The notes under the pieces are model-generated. The model was not told the origin of the DNA. It did not search any database and saw only the letters and a list, made by a program, of their open reading frames with translations. A stretch of 64,000 bases of DNA from Actinomycetota bacterium (GTDB lineage: Bacteria; Actinomycetota; Acidimicrobiia; Acidimicrobiales; JAMCPL01), in NCBI GenBank assembly GCA_023379675.1, contig JAMCPL010000016.1:55897-119896 (forward strand), given 5' to 3'. Below, one piece after another: positions 28,727 through 38,760 of this stretch (position 1 is the stretch's first letter; each line of letters opens with the position of its first letter). A program made the translations under genes and the position numbers.

Positions 28727-29899
28727 ATGGATGCACTTATCACTGGAGGAGCCGGCTTCATAGGGTCGCACCTGGCTGGATACCTCCTTCAGCAGGGTCA
28801 CAGCGTTACAGTCCTTGATGATCTCTCAACAGGATGTTACGATAATATCGCACATTTGGCAGGTAACCCACAATTCCGCTTCGAGCAAGGCAGCATACTG
28901 GATGCCGATGCCGTCGAAAGAGCGTTTACCGGCACACGCTCGGGCGAAACCGGCCAGATAGACACACCCACACCCACACCCGATACAAATTTTCGACTTG
29001 TACCAGCAACCCCCACACCCACACCCACACCCACACCCACGCCCACACCCACGCCCACACCCACTGACGGACATGTAAATCACGTAGATACGGTATTTCA
29101 CCTCGCTGCCGCAGTTGGAGTGGAGCTTGCGGTCTCCCATCCGGTGGAAGGTCTCATGGTCCACGTCATGGGCACTAAGCTGATCATGGAGGCTGCCCAC
29201 CGTTACAGGTGCAGGGTAATGGTAGCTTCCAGCAGCGAAATCTACGGCAAGAGCACCTCGGACAATATGTCAGAGGACGATGATCGGGTACTCGGCTCGC
29301 CTCTCAAATCACGATGGTCGTACTCCGAGGGAAAAGCCATAGAGGAGACAATGGCATACACTTACTGGCGAGAAACGGGCCTGCGAACCGTAATAGTGCG
29401 CCTGTTCAACATGGTCGGGCCGCGGCAGCACGGCCGTTACGGGATGGTACTTCCCCGATTCGTGCATCAGGCCGTCACGGGCCAACCGCTCACTGTCTAC
29501 GGCGACGGGCGCCAGAGCCGGTGCTTCTGCTACATAGGCGATGCCATCCCGGTACTGGTCGATCTGGTACAACGCTCAGATGCACACGGAAAGGCGTTCA
29601 ACCTGGGCAGCAGGGAGGAGACAACCATCGAAGCGCTCGCCCAGAAGGTGATCGATCTGGCTGGCTCCAAAAGTACAATACACTACATACCTTACGGCAA
29701 AGCATACAAAGATGGATTCGAGGACATGCCTAGAAGGGTGCCCGACATCACCAAGGTACGGCAGCTTACCGGCTTTGTTCCTCGCACCACGCTAGACGAG
29801 ATCATCCAGATGCTGGTAAGCCTTGAACGCGGCGTTGGCGAAGGCCGGTTCCCGCCAGGGCGGAATGAGACATTGTACAGCGCAACTTCAGAAACATGA
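28727..29899 (+). CDS. NAD-dependent sugar epimerase/dehydratase with Pro-Thr repeat insertion
   Basis: MDALITGGAGFIGSHLAGYLL; VDTVFHLAAAVGVELAV; SSSEIYGKS; YSEGKAIEE; insertion TPTPTPTPTPTPTPTPTPT. Confidence 0.92.
   Translation: MDALITGGAGFIGSHLAGYLLQQGHSVTVLDDLSTGCYDNIAHLAGNPQFRFEQGSILDADAVERAFTGTRSGETGQIDTPTPTPDTNFRLVPATPTPTPTPTPTPTPTPTPTDGHVNHVDTVFHLAAAVGVELAVSHPVEGLMVHVMGTKLIMEAAHRYRCRVMVASSSEIYGKSTSDNMSEDDDRVLGSPLKSRWSYSEGKAIEETMAYTYWRETGLRTVIVRLFNMVGPRQHGRYGMVLPRFVHQAVTGQPLTVYGDGRQSRCFCYIGDAIPVLVDLVQRSDAHGKAFNLGSREETTIEALAQKVIDLAGSKSTIHYIPYGKAYKDGFEDMPRRVPDITKVRQLTGFVPRTTLDEIIQMLVSLERGVGEGRFPPGRNETLYSATSET
28962..29064 (+). repeat. In-frame (CCCACA)n hexanucleotide repeat inside the epimerase gene
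   Basis: Direct reading of CACACCCACACCC... tracts encoding (PT)n. Confidence 0.9.
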
Positions 29900-29904
29900 G
29901 GTAG

Positions 29905-30942
29905 ATGAGCGCCCTGCCCCTCTGGGCCTACCCGCTGATACTGCTGGCATCCGTAGCGCTTTCCATGGTGCTTACCCCTCTAGCTCTGCACATTGCCTTG
30001 CGCCACGGGATTCTCGACCATCCTGGTCCTGCCAAGGCTCATGCCGAAGCTGTGCCGTACCTGGGGGGCGCAGCCATAGCGCTGGCTTTCGCCGTTGCAG
30101 TACTTGTCGCCACTGTAGCTCACCCTCCTGGTCAAGGGCTTGGCCAGCTTGCTGCGATCATGGCTCTCGCTCTTATGCTGGCGGCACTGGGGCTGCTCGA
30201 CGACCTGCGAGGAACGCCAATCTGGTTGCGCCTTGCTCTCGAAGCTGGTGCGGGTGCTGCACTGTGGGCAATGAGGGTGTCCACGCACCTGGCAGGGTTC
30301 TCTCACCCAGCAAACGCTGTCACTACAATTGCGTTTGTGATCATAGTAACCAACGCCTTCAATCTTCTGGACAACATGGACGGCCTTTCCGCTGGTGTGG
30401 CTGCCATTACCCTGCTTGGCATCTTCGGAGTGGCTGCCTATCACGGCGAGTTCCTTGTTGCCGCTCTGGCCGTTGCCCTGGCGGGATGTGCTATGGGATT
30501 TCTACGTCATAATTTCCATCCTGCCTCTATCTATATGGGTGATGCCGGAAGCCTGTTTCTCGGCTTTCTTATAGCCACACTCGCTCTCAAACTACGCGAC
30601 GCTCCATACACCAGGGTGGACATGGCGGTGCTGGTGGCCGTGCTCTGGGTTGCGCTACTGGATACCGGCCTGGTGGCAGTAACGAGAGCATTACGCAAGA
30701 CAAGCCCCTTCAAGGGTGGACAGGACCACACCAGCCACCGGCTCGTACGCTTGGGCTTTTCCGTGAGGGTTGCCGTTGCACTCATCTACGCTATAGCTTC
30801 GGTGATGGCGGGCTTGGGGGTGTGGCTCTCGTCGAGCAGCCCGGCTACAGACACCATAGCTCTTGCGAGCGAACTAGGGGCCGGAATGGCAGCCATCGCC
30901 CTTCTGGCAGTATTCGCACGACCTGAACTACCTGCAAGATAA
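29905..30942 (+). CDS. MraY/WecA/TagO-like polyprenyl-phosphate sugar-1-phosphate transferase
   Basis: HPGPAKAHAEAVPYLGG; NAFNLLDNMDGLSAG; YMGDAGSLFLGF; KTSPFKGGQDHTSHRLV. Confidence 0.93.
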   Translation: MSALPLWAYPLILLASVALSMVLTPLALHIALRHGILDHPGPAKAHAEAVPYLGGAAIALAFAVAVLVATVAHPPGQGLGQLAAIMALALMLAALGLLDDLRGTPIWLRLALEAGAGAALWAMRVSTHLAGFSHPANAVTTIAFVIIVTNAFNLLDNMDGLSAGVAAITLLGIFGVAAYHGEFLVAALAVALAGCAMGFLRHNFHPASIYMGDAGSLFLGFLIATLALKLRDAPYTRVDMAVLVAVLWVALLDTGLVAVTRALRKTSPFKGGQDHTSHRLVRLGFSVRVAVALIYAIASVMAGLGVWLSSSSPATDTIALASELGAGMAAIALLAVFARPELPAR

Positions 30943-30954
30943 GACTTAGGACAG

Positions 30955-32025
30955 GTGAGACAGGTACAGGTGAGGCAGGCAGTGCGAGAGCAAACGGGAC
31001 AGGTACAGGTGAGGCAGGCAAACCAAGCAGGGCAGCCGGAGCAAGTGGAGATCCTCATGGCGACCTACAACGGCGAGAAATTCGTAGCAGCCCAGATCGA
31101 GAGCATCCTGGCTCAGGATTACCGGCACATCCTGCTCACGATATTCGATGACGGTTCCACCGACGGTACGCTCCGGCAAATTGAGCAGTACCTATCCAAC
31201 TCGCAGGTCCGCATAGTCGGAAGCGAAAGGGTTGGACTTCCACGAGTATACTTTCGGCTGTTGGGTTTCCTCTCTCCAGCCTCCCAGTACGCCGGCTATG
31301 CAGACCAGGACGATGTATGGCTGCCCGGGAAGGTGTCCAGATCCCTCAGGCTTTTACGCGCTGTGAGGGAAACCGTAACAGATCCCTTGCCTATGCTTTA
31401 CTGCAGCAGATCGTGCATAGCAGACGAGCAGCTACGCGTCACCGGTACCACCATGCTGCCCAGATACCCTCCTTCCTTCCCCAACGCGCTGGTGCAAGGC
31501 ATTGCGGCAGGAAGCACTATGCTCTTCAATAAAGGAGCAGCCGGACTGCTGGCCTCCTGGACCCCTCAGTTCGCCCCCATGCACGATTGGTGGACCTATC
31601 TGGTCATCTCGGCAACAGGTAGGGTCGTCTACGACCCGTTGCCCACCCTCCTCTACCGCCAGCACGGCGCCAATGCCCGGGGGATCATGCAGAACGGCAG
31701 GTGGTCATGGCGGAAACGTGCCCTATGGCATTTTCAGGAAGGCGCACGTAGCAGCACCCGGCAAGCAACCGAGTTGCGCGAATGGCTTGGAGACGGGAAG
31801 CACCTTCAGAGTAACGGCGCGCATTCAGACGCACTTGGGCCGAGAACGGCGCCTACTCCCTTAAGCATCTTAAGCCCTGCCGTTTCAGCAGAACTGGACA
31901 GCTTTCTGGACTCGCAACACGACCTACCGGCACGGATGCGCTACGCCCTCTCCGGTACCGCCCATCGCCAGCGCAAGGTGGACGACATAGTATACCGGGC
32001 CCTCTACCTCCTTGGCCGGATCTGA
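30955..32025 (+). CDS. Glycosyltransferase family 2
   Basis: VEILMATYNGEKFVAAQIESILAQDYRHILLTIFDDGSTDGT; YADQDDVWLPGK. Confidence 0.93.
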   Translation: MRQVQVRQAVREQTGQVQVRQANQAGQPEQVEILMATYNGEKFVAAQIESILAQDYRHILLTIFDDGSTDGTLRQIEQYLSNSQVRIVGSERVGLPRVYFRLLGFLSPASQYAGYADQDDVWLPGKVSRSLRLLRAVRETVTDPLPMLYCSRSCIADEQLRVTGTTMLPRYPPSFPNALVQGIAAGSTMLFNKGAAGLLASWTPQFAPMHDWWTYLVISATGRVVYDPLPTLLYRQHGANARGIMQNGRWSWRKRALWHFQEGARSSTRQATELREWLGDGKHLQSNGAHSDALGPRTAPTPLSILSPAVSAELDSFLDSQHDLPARMRYALSGTAHRQRKVDDIVYRALYLLGRI

Positions 32026-32106
32026 TCACGAATACGCAACCTCCACCTTGATCACCTACAATAGGCATCTCGACGATGATCGATGTGGAATTTCAGCAAT
32101 ACCCTT

Positions 32107-33111
32107 TCAGCGAGAGCCTTTCCGAATTGGCATCTGAGCATCGAATACAGTCCTGGTGAGTATCTTGGCCACCGCCTCGGAAACCTGGGTAAACATGAGG
32201 CGAAGTGCCTTGCGATCTGACTGCACCACCTTTGCCGGAATCCAAACTCCACCACCGGAAGCAAATGGGCTGCACGCAGGGGGGGGACCAGCGGAAGAGG
32301 AACCAGCGGAAGAGGAACCAGCGGAAGAGGAACCAGCGGAAGAGGAACCGGCGGATGTAGCTACACCTCCGGCTCCAACCACCCCTCTTGCGGATGCCAA
32401 CCGCGATCGGGACGCAGGTACACGTGCCAGGGCGGACCGGGACAAGGGTGAGGACGGCGGCAAATGCCGGGAGGCAGGCTGAAACGCTGCTCCGCGTGCC
32501 GGCGAACCAGGTGATAACGCGACCAGGTCTATGGCCACCATCACCCGATCTCCCTTCGCCACCACAGGAACCTTTCCTTCATCTAGGATCGGGCGGAGAC
32601 GCACCCCGCCAGCCGAGATGTCCACTGTCCTGGTAGCATAGATATTCGCCATCGCCAGCCCCTCTGGTGCCCCTGACCCTGCCGTCTCGCCAACCCCAAC
32701 GCTGGCTACAGCACCAGCTGCACCAGCAGTCGCAGCCCCAACCCCAGCTCCCTCGCTCACAACCTCCACCACCGCGTCAACCTCCAAGGCCGCCCGCACC
32801 CAATTGCGTCGCTGGATTTCCACCGGCTCGCTCATGTTGCCCAGTACGAAGACAAAGTAAGCCGGGCCGGCCACCTTGACTTCGAGGATGCCGTCCAGGC
32901 TCAGGTATACGCCGTCATTGAAGAACTCCATGCTCACCTTGCAGCCGTCCAGGCTCAGTATATCAGGGTCGGGGGTTTCCATCCTGATCACGCTGCCAGC
33001 ATCACCAGTGATCACCGCTTCGACACGTAGCATCTCGCCCACCGCGGAACCTCGAGACCCCGCGAACGTGACCAGAGTCACCCTGCGATCTTCGAGATCC
33101 GTCAGCACCAC
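32107..33111 (-). CDS. PilZ-domain (YcgR-like) c-di-GMP binding protein, coupled to flhB
   Basis: PilZ motifs RRNWVR and DISAGGVRL; GTG 33111 sits 1 nt after flhB stop (33113-33115); the longer ORF upstream is antisense/overlap artefact. Confidence 0.85.
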   Translation of the reverse strand: MVLTDLEDRRVTLVTFAGSRGSAVGEMLRVEAVITGDAGSVIRMETPDPDILSLDGCKVSMEFFNDGVYLSLDGILEVKVAGPAYFVFVLGNMSEPVEIQRRNWVRAALEVDAVVEVVSEGAGVGAATAGAAGAVASVGVGETAGSGAPEGLAMANIYATRTVDISAGGVRLRPILDEGKVPVVAKGDRVMVAIDLVALSPGSPARGAAFQPASRHLPPSSPLSRSALARVPASRSRLASARGVVGAGGVATSAGSSSAGSSSAGSSSAGSSSAGPPPACSPFASGGGVWIPAKVVQSDRKALRLMFTQVSEAVAKILTRTVFDAQMPIRKGSR

Positions 33112-33112
33112 A

Positions 33113-34219
33113 TCACGCCACCATTGTACTGGTAGGCCGCTTGTGCACAGTGCCGGATCTTCTCTGCATGTCGGGCAGCGTGAGTACGAAGGCAAGCAGG
33201 CGGGCAACGGCCACGTAGAGTTCCACTGGAATCTCGTCATCCAGCTCGCAGGCTCCATAAAGAGCACGCGCCAGAGGCGGATCCTCCACCACGGGAACCC
33301 CGTGGCGAGATGCCTCTTCCCGTATGCGTAACGCCACCCAGCCGGACCCCTTGGCCACCACCTTCGGCGCACCCTTGGCTTTGGGGTTGTACTGCAGGGC
33401 TACCGCGAGGTGAGTAGGGTTGGTTATCACGGCATCCGCCGTAGCCACCCTCGCCATCATCCTGCCACGTGCTATACGGATCTGACGCTTCCGCACCGCC
33501 TGGCGCATCTCAGGTGGCGCCTCATACCTGCGGTTCTCCTCCTTCACCTCCTGCTTGGACATCTTCATGCTCTTCATGGTCTGCCACCGCTGAAAAGCAT
33601 AGTCGACCACGCCAAGCGCTATCCCTATCAGCGACACATACCTGACCAGTAATAGCAACTCAGAACCGAGGTAATCAAGCATGGGACCGAGAGCTGTTGG
33701 CCTCGTACCGACAAGAGTGTGTATGACCTGGGTGATTATAGACAGCGCAACCCCAGAGATCGCCACCAGCACAAGAGTCTGCTCGATCAGGCTCCACAGA
33801 GTCTTGAAGGAAAAAAACCTCTTGATACCGTTAAGCGGGCTGATCCTGGAGAAGGTCGGCTTCATGGCCTCTGTGGCGACAACAAATCGCACCTGCATAA
33901 ACGTGACAAACAAGCTCACCAGTGCAACGGCTCCTATGATGGGCAGGGATATATAGAGAACGTCCTCCAATCCCAGACCAAATAAACCTATATCCCTTGG
34001 CAGGCTGGGATGGCTCATTGCCGATACGCAATACGACACCAGGAGCATCAGTCTCTTCTCCCCGGCCCCGAACAGCGAGGGCAGGATGAGGGATGCAAAT
34101 AGCATGGACACCCAGCCGGATAGATGGCTGGAACGAGCTATCTGACCTTTCTTCCGGTTCTCCTTGATCCTGCGCGGAGTCGGTTTTTCGGTCTTGTCCT
34201 GTTTGTCACCGTAGGCCAT
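33113..34219 (-). CDS. flhB: Flagellar export protein FlhB
   Basis: DKTEKPTPRRIKENRKKGQIARSSHL; NPTHLAVALQYNP; VPVVEDPPLARALY. Confidence 0.97.
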   Translation of the reverse strand: MAYGDKQDKTEKPTPRRIKENRKKGQIARSSHLSGWVSMLFASLILPSLFGAGEKRLMLLVSYCVSAMSHPSLPRDIGLFGLGLEDVLYISLPIIGAVALVSLFVTFMQVRFVVATEAMKPTFSRISPLNGIKRFFSFKTLWSLIEQTLVLVAISGVALSIITQVIHTLVGTRPTALGPMLDYLGSELLLLVRYVSLIGIALGVVDYAFQRWQTMKSMKMSKQEVKEENRRYEAPPEMRQAVRKRQIRIARGRMMARVATADAVITNPTHLAVALQYNPKAKGAPKVVAKGSGWVALRIREEASRHGVPVVEDPPLARALYGACELDDEIPVELYVAVARLLAFVLTLPDMQRRSGTVHKRPTSTMVA

Positions 34220-34371
34220 ATGACATCCTCAATCCACTGTACAGCCCACCGTTCAACCCGCTGCCCACATGGTGCCTATACTTCCAGTGTACAGTCACGA
34301 CATGCCCACCACTCAAGCCACCATACAGTCCACCGCTCAGCCCGCAGTACATCTTCGGCCAGGCTATCCTC

Positions 34372-35136
34372 TCACCTCAGTAGCGACGCCATCCCCGACA
34401 GGGAGCGCTCCACGATCTGAGCCAGGTAGGCGGGCATGGTCCTTATTCCTACGGCCACCAACATCAACGACAGCATAACCTGCAGTGGCAACCCTAACCA
34501 CCACGCGTTGACCTGAGGCGCAGCCTTGGCCATCAGGGCAATCACGACCTGGGCGACAAACAGCACCGCCAGTATAGGTGCGGCTATTTCGAGCGAAGCA
34601 ACAAAGAACGTCGCCACCTCGCTTGTGGCAACCGCAGCCATCTGCCCCGATGCCGAGAGGCCAAGGCCGGGAGCGTTGAACGAAGTCATAAAGCCTTTCA
34701 CCAGCAGCATCTCCCCATTGGAGGCAAACAAGAGCAATATTGCAATCATCTCGTAGAACTGGCCGAAGAGTAGAGTCTGGGTATTCTCCAGCACATTCAT
34801 GGATGGCGGTAGAGCGAGCCCGCCGAAAAGGCTTGCAAAGGAGCCCGCCGCGCTGATGGCGGATATGAGTGTCCTTACCACGAAACCGAGTGCCACGCCG
34901 GTAAGCACCTGTATGACCACCGCCCCTATGAACGACGCAGTGTCCATGGGCATCCCTCCCGCAGCCACCAGCCTTGGCGCTTCCAGGAAAGCAAGCCCCG
35001 CCGCTATACCGACGACCCCTTGGGGCGGGAGCACCGCCGACACCGAGAACGGCGGCACCATCATCAGCCATGCTGAAGCTCGCACCAGCGCAAGAAAGAA
35101 CGCTATGAGCCATGGCGCATCAAGGCTGATCTGCAT
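34372..35136 (-). CDS. fliR: Flagellar export protein FliR
   Basis: Hydrophobic FliR-like sequence, MVPPFSVSAVLPPQGVVGIAAGLAF; operon position. Confidence 0.9.
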   Translation of the reverse strand: MQISLDAPWLIAFFLALVRASAWLMMVPPFSVSAVLPPQGVVGIAAGLAFLEAPRLVAAGGMPMDTASFIGAVVIQVLTGVALGFVVRTLISAISAAGSFASLFGGLALPPSMNVLENTQTLLFGQFYEMIAILLLFASNGEMLLVKGFMTSFNAPGLGLSASGQMAAVATSEVATFFVASLEIAAPILAVLFVAQVVIALMAKAAPQVNAWWLGLPLQVMLSLMLVAVGIRTMPAYLAQIVERSLSGMASLLR

Positions 35137-35172
35137 CAGCTCGCCCCTCTGTCCCTACCGGTAGGCGCCAGC

Positions 35173-35448
35173 TCATGCAACGGTAATGATGTGCTGCACC
35201 TGCCCGAGCAGGTTCTGCACGTAAGCTACGAAGACGCCCAGCATCCAGTGACCCGCTATCAAAAGCACCAGTGCTATGCCAATCAGCTTCGGAACGAATG
35301 TGAGAGTGAAATCCTGCAACTGGGTAACCGACTGGAAGAGAGATACGGTCAAGCCCACCACGAGAGCCACTATAAGGATGGGACCCGCCAGCTTTGCAGC
35401 TACCACCATTGCCTGTGTCGCTATGTGCATCACTTCCGCATCAGTCAC
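35173..35448 (-). CDS. fliQ: Flagellar export protein FliQ
   Basis: ALVVGLTVSLFQSVTQLQDFTLTFVPKLIGI. Confidence 0.95.
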   Translation of the reverse strand: MTDAEVMHIATQAMVVAAKLAGPILIVALVVGLTVSLFQSVTQLQDFTLTFVPKLIGIALVLLIAGHWMLGVFVAYVQNLLGQVQHIITVA

Positions 35449-35553
35449 AACGCTGTACCTCCTTCACTCCTCCATGCCGGCCCCCACCCACGTCAATGCC
35501 AACTCCACTATATGTCGTATTACGATGTATTTTCATAGGCTACTCCCCTCTGG

Positions 35554-36240
35554 TCATCTGAAGCTCACTACAAGGGCATGGGTAAGCAACACCCATCCAT
35601 CCACCATTACAAAGAGCAGCAGCTTGAACGGTAGCGATACAAGGGTAGGCGGGAGCATGACTATGCCCATGGACATCAAGGTGGATGCCACCACCAGGTC
35701 AATTATGAGAAATGGCAGCAAAAGCACGAAGCCGATGATGAAGCCGATCTTGAGCTGCGTTAGCAGGAACGCGGGAATGATGTCCATCATCGAAGCATCC
35801 TTCAGGGATGCTGGATGGCTGCCGGATGCTGAGGTGGTCAGAGCCAGCTCGTTCTTCCCTGTCTGCTTGAGCATCCAGGTACGCAATGGGACCTCCCCCG
35901 CATGGTAAGCCTGGCTAAAGCTCTCTTTCCCGTGAAGGTAGGGCTGCAGCGCCACAGTGTTCATCTGGTTCAGTGTAGGCGCCATGATGAAAAGCGACAG
36001 GAACAGAGCGAGCCCGACAAGCACCTGGTTCGGGGGTACGAATTGCAAACCGAGGGCGTTACGGGTGAGCCCGAGTACGATCACGATCCGGGTGAATCCA
36101 GTCAGCATGATGAGAAGCGACGGTGCCAGCGCCAGCAGGGTGATCCCCAGTATTACGAGGATGGATGTGGAAGGCTTGGTGAGCGACTTACCGAAATTGA
36201 TGTTGATGGAAGAGGCGGCAAGCAGTATACCGACAAGCAT
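35554..36240 (-). CDS. fliP: Flagellar export protein FliP
   Basis: MLTGFTRIVIVLGLTRNALGLQFVPPNQVLVGLALFLSLFIM; LTQLKIGFIIGFVLLLPFLIIDLVVASTLMSMGIVMLPP. Confidence 0.97.
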   Translation of the reverse strand: MLVGILLAASSININFGKSLTKPSTSILVILGITLLALAPSLLIMLTGFTRIVIVLGLTRNALGLQFVPPNQVLVGLALFLSLFIMAPTLNQMNTVALQPYLHGKESFSQAYHAGEVPLRTWMLKQTGKNELALTTSASGSHPASLKDASMMDIIPAFLLTQLKIGFIIGFVLLLPFLIIDLVVASTLMSMGIVMLPPTLVSLPFKLLLFVMVDGWVLLTHALVVSFR

Positions 36241-36253
36241 GTTCGGTACCTCC

Positions 36254-37033
36254 CTACCGGATGCCCGAACGCCTGACGGTCATCTCTCTCAAGTACTCGA
36301 TGGGACTGGTGGAGCCCGCCACTGGCGAGCTGCCCGCCGTCCTGCCCGGCACGGTGCGGGTGCCTCTTCTTGTAAAACCTTGCCGTCCTGCGAGATTTTG
36401 AGACCCTGCAGTGTCATGAATCTCCGCAGGGTCTCGAGAACCTACACCAGTTTGAAACCCTGCAATATCTTGTAGCTCCGTAACATCCTGTGGCCCTGCA
36501 AGGTCAGCAAGCACAGAGACATTGTGCTGGGTGACCCCCAGCAAGAGCAACCTGCCTTCCACCTGTACAATGATCAGCGAGATACCCTTGCCGAGCATCT
36601 GCCTGGATACTACGTCGATCGGAGCCTGGCGCTTCCCACCAGCGCCACCAAACAGACCGCTCACGGAAGCGCCCCCGAGCAGCATCCTCCCGGCACGCGA
36701 TCGAGCCACCTTGGAGACCACCCACACAAAGAGGACTATCACGCCCAGAGCCATTACCACCTGCAATATCAAACCAGGCAACGACACGGTGACCGGCGCT
36801 CCGGCATGTTGCGCTGCATGCGTGGCAGCTGCAGCATGATGTACCAGATGGCCGGCGGCATGAATGACCCCATGGCGAGCCGGATGCGATGATGTCACCG
36901 TACCACCCGCACCATGCTTGGAGGAAGAGGCGGTAGTCGAGGAAGGGGATGTCGAGGAGGAGGATGCGGTCGAAGCCGTAGACGAGGGAGCTACAGTAGA
37001 AGGTACCGTGGAAGCCACTAAGGAGGCAATCAT
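36254..37033 (-). CDS. fliO: FliO-like flagellar biosynthesis protein
   Basis: Single TM followed by KRQAPIDVVSRQMLGKGISLIIVQVEGRLLLLGVTQHNVSVL; position between fliN and fliP. Confidence 0.8.
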   Translation of the reverse strand: MIASLVASTVPSTVAPSSTASTASSSSTSPSSTTASSSKHGAGGTVTSSHPARHGVIHAAGHLVHHAAAATHAAQHAGAPVTVSLPGLILQVVMALGVIVLFVWVVSKVARSRAGRMLLGGASVSGLFGGAGGKRQAPIDVVSRQMLGKGISLIIVQVEGRLLLLGVTQHNVSVLADLAGPQDVTELQDIAGFQTGVGSRDPAEIHDTAGSQNLAGRQGFTRRGTRTVPGRTAGSSPVAGSTSPIEYLREMTVRRSGIR

Positions 37034-37608
37034 CTTTCCTCGTACACCATGTCCCGGCGCGCTATGTCTGTGATACGTACGCCCATCTCGTCATCGACTA
37101 CGACAACTTCACCCTTGGCGAGAAGGGTGCCATTCACCAGAATGTCAACATTACTTCCCACCTGCCTGTCAAGCTCGATGATGGAGCCGACTCGTAGCCC
37201 GAGCAGATCCCTTACCATCATCCTGGTATGGCCCAGCTCGACGGTAACCGCCATCTCCACTCCCTGCAGGATCTCTATCGGCCGAGCTACTTGACTCCCC
37301 GATGCCTCGTCACGCGAGCGCTCCGGCCCATAGCCATCATGACCACCGCCCGCGCTTCCGTCAAATGATAAGTCCGATCCTTGATCCGATCCCGAGCCTG
37401 GGCCTGGCGCCATGCCTGGAACGGCGCCCGATCCCGCAGGATCGCCTCCCGGGCCACCAGCCGCCACACCACCAGCGGCAGGGACACCGGCCACTGCGGC
37501 GCCACCGGTCGGCGCCCCACCGGCAATACCACCGGTACCCGTGCTGGCACCGCCAGCATCAGCGCCCTCTTGAGTTCTCGCCACTTCCACTACATCCTCG
37601 TTACTCAT
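37030..37608 (-). CDS. fliN: Flagellar switch protein FliN with long Gly/Ala-rich N-terminus
   Basis: MAVTVELGHTRMMVRDLLGLRVGSIIELDRQVGSNVDILVNGTLLAKGEVVVVDDEMGVRITDI. Confidence 0.96.
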   Translation of the reverse strand: MSNEDVVEVARTQEGADAGGASTGTGGIAGGAPTGGAAVAGVPAAGGVAAGGPGGDPAGSGAVPGMAPGPGSGSDQGSDLSFDGSAGGGHDGYGPERSRDEASGSQVARPIEILQGVEMAVTVELGHTRMMVRDLLGLRVGSIIELDRQVGSNVDILVNGTLLAKGEVVVVDDEMGVRITDIARRDMVYEER

Positions 37609-37710
37609 CTCGTATCCTTTTACCCTTTTGTGATACCGGGAATAAATATCGTTACCCGATACTCTTATTCTGATTCAATGCGTCCTTTCCCGGTCTTGCC
37701 ACATCCGCCA

Positions 37711-38718
37711 TCACAAGATCAGTCCCCTACCCTCCTGCGATTCGACCACGATACAGGCCAGCCTCCTGCCCTTGGATGCGGGAAGCACGTGGCAGATAGT
37801 CATATCTCCAGCCTGCAACCTGAGTGGCTCCCCCTGCTCGCGATGGAGGGGGATCACGTTGCCTGGCCGCAGCCCGAGAATTTGATCGGAACTGAGCGTG
37901 ATCTCCGGAAAACTCACCGCAATGTCCACCGGGACCTCCTGGAGAACGCTCTCGACCTCCTTGCGCGAGTCTCCCTGATCCTCCGTCATCTCCTTGACCT
38001 CCAAGCGGTCCAGCGCCTCGAGAATGGGAAGCATCACATTAAGGGGGAATGTCAGGCTGAAGGCACCTGTCTGTCCCTCGCCTGCCTCCAAGGAGAAGGG
38101 AACCACCAGACATATCTCACTCGGCTTGGCTATCTGGAGAAACATTGCACTGGCCGCCTGGGTAAGAGCGCCAACCTGGACGGGGATGACCGGTGAGAGG
38201 GATGGGCCTATCTCGCTCAACGCCATCGCCACCACGTCACTCACGACCTTCTGCTCTATCTCGGTAAGAGGCCGCGCGGGGAACTGGCCCCAGCCGTTAC
38301 CTCCCAGCCGGAAGTCCACCAGCAGCATCGCCAGATCCAACGGCACATGCAGCATCACCCTGCCCCCAAGCGGTATGAGGGTTGCACTGGCCAGGAAGGT
38401 CGGCTCAGGAAGGGAGCCGGAGAACTCATCCCACCTGTACTGTTCCTGCTCACCGATCTCTATGTGTACCGGAACCCGAAGGTTGGTAGTCAGGTTGGCC
38501 GCCATCCTGTGACCGAGGGTCTCCAAGAGCGGGTAAAACCTTCTAAGGCGTGCCCTGTCGAGGGCATCCTGGTGGTGGAAGTCATAGAGACGCACCTCGC
38601 CACGGACGTTCTCGCCGTCATGCTGCCCGCCGGGAGCGCCAGGCAACCCATCGACTTCGCCACCATGGGCAACGCCCACCTGCTCTGCCGACCCAAGGAC
38701 ACCGGCCACCACGGTCAA
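37711..38718 (-). CDS. fliM: Flagellar switch protein FliM
   Basis: VRLYDFHHQDALDRARLRRFYPLLETLGHRMAANLTTNLR; C-terminal SpoA-like domain. Confidence 0.93.
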   Translation of the reverse strand: MTVVAGVLGSAEQVGVAHGGEVDGLPGAPGGQHDGENVRGEVRLYDFHHQDALDRARLRRFYPLLETLGHRMAANLTTNLRVPVHIEIGEQEQYRWDEFSGSLPEPTFLASATLIPLGGRVMLHVPLDLAMLLVDFRLGGNGWGQFPARPLTEIEQKVVSDVVAMALSEIGPSLSPVIPVQVGALTQAASAMFLQIAKPSEICLVVPFSLEAGEGQTGAFSLTFPLNVMLPILEALDRLEVKEMTEDQGDSRKEVESVLQEVPVDIAVSFPEITLSSDQILGLRPGNVIPLHREQGEPLRLQAGDMTICHVLPASKGRRLACIVVESQEGRGLIL

Positions 38719-38760
38719 CCGATCACCTCTATATCCTCACCGCATACAGCGTGGAAAGCC

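Noticed and set aside
32107-33372. 421-aa version of the PilZ ORF
   Set aside because: First 87 residues overlap flhB out of frame; GTG 33111 is the more likely start
34240-34370. Imperfect ACAGYCCACCGYTCARCCCGC repeats between flhB and fliR
   Set aside because: Low identity and short; could be chance similarity
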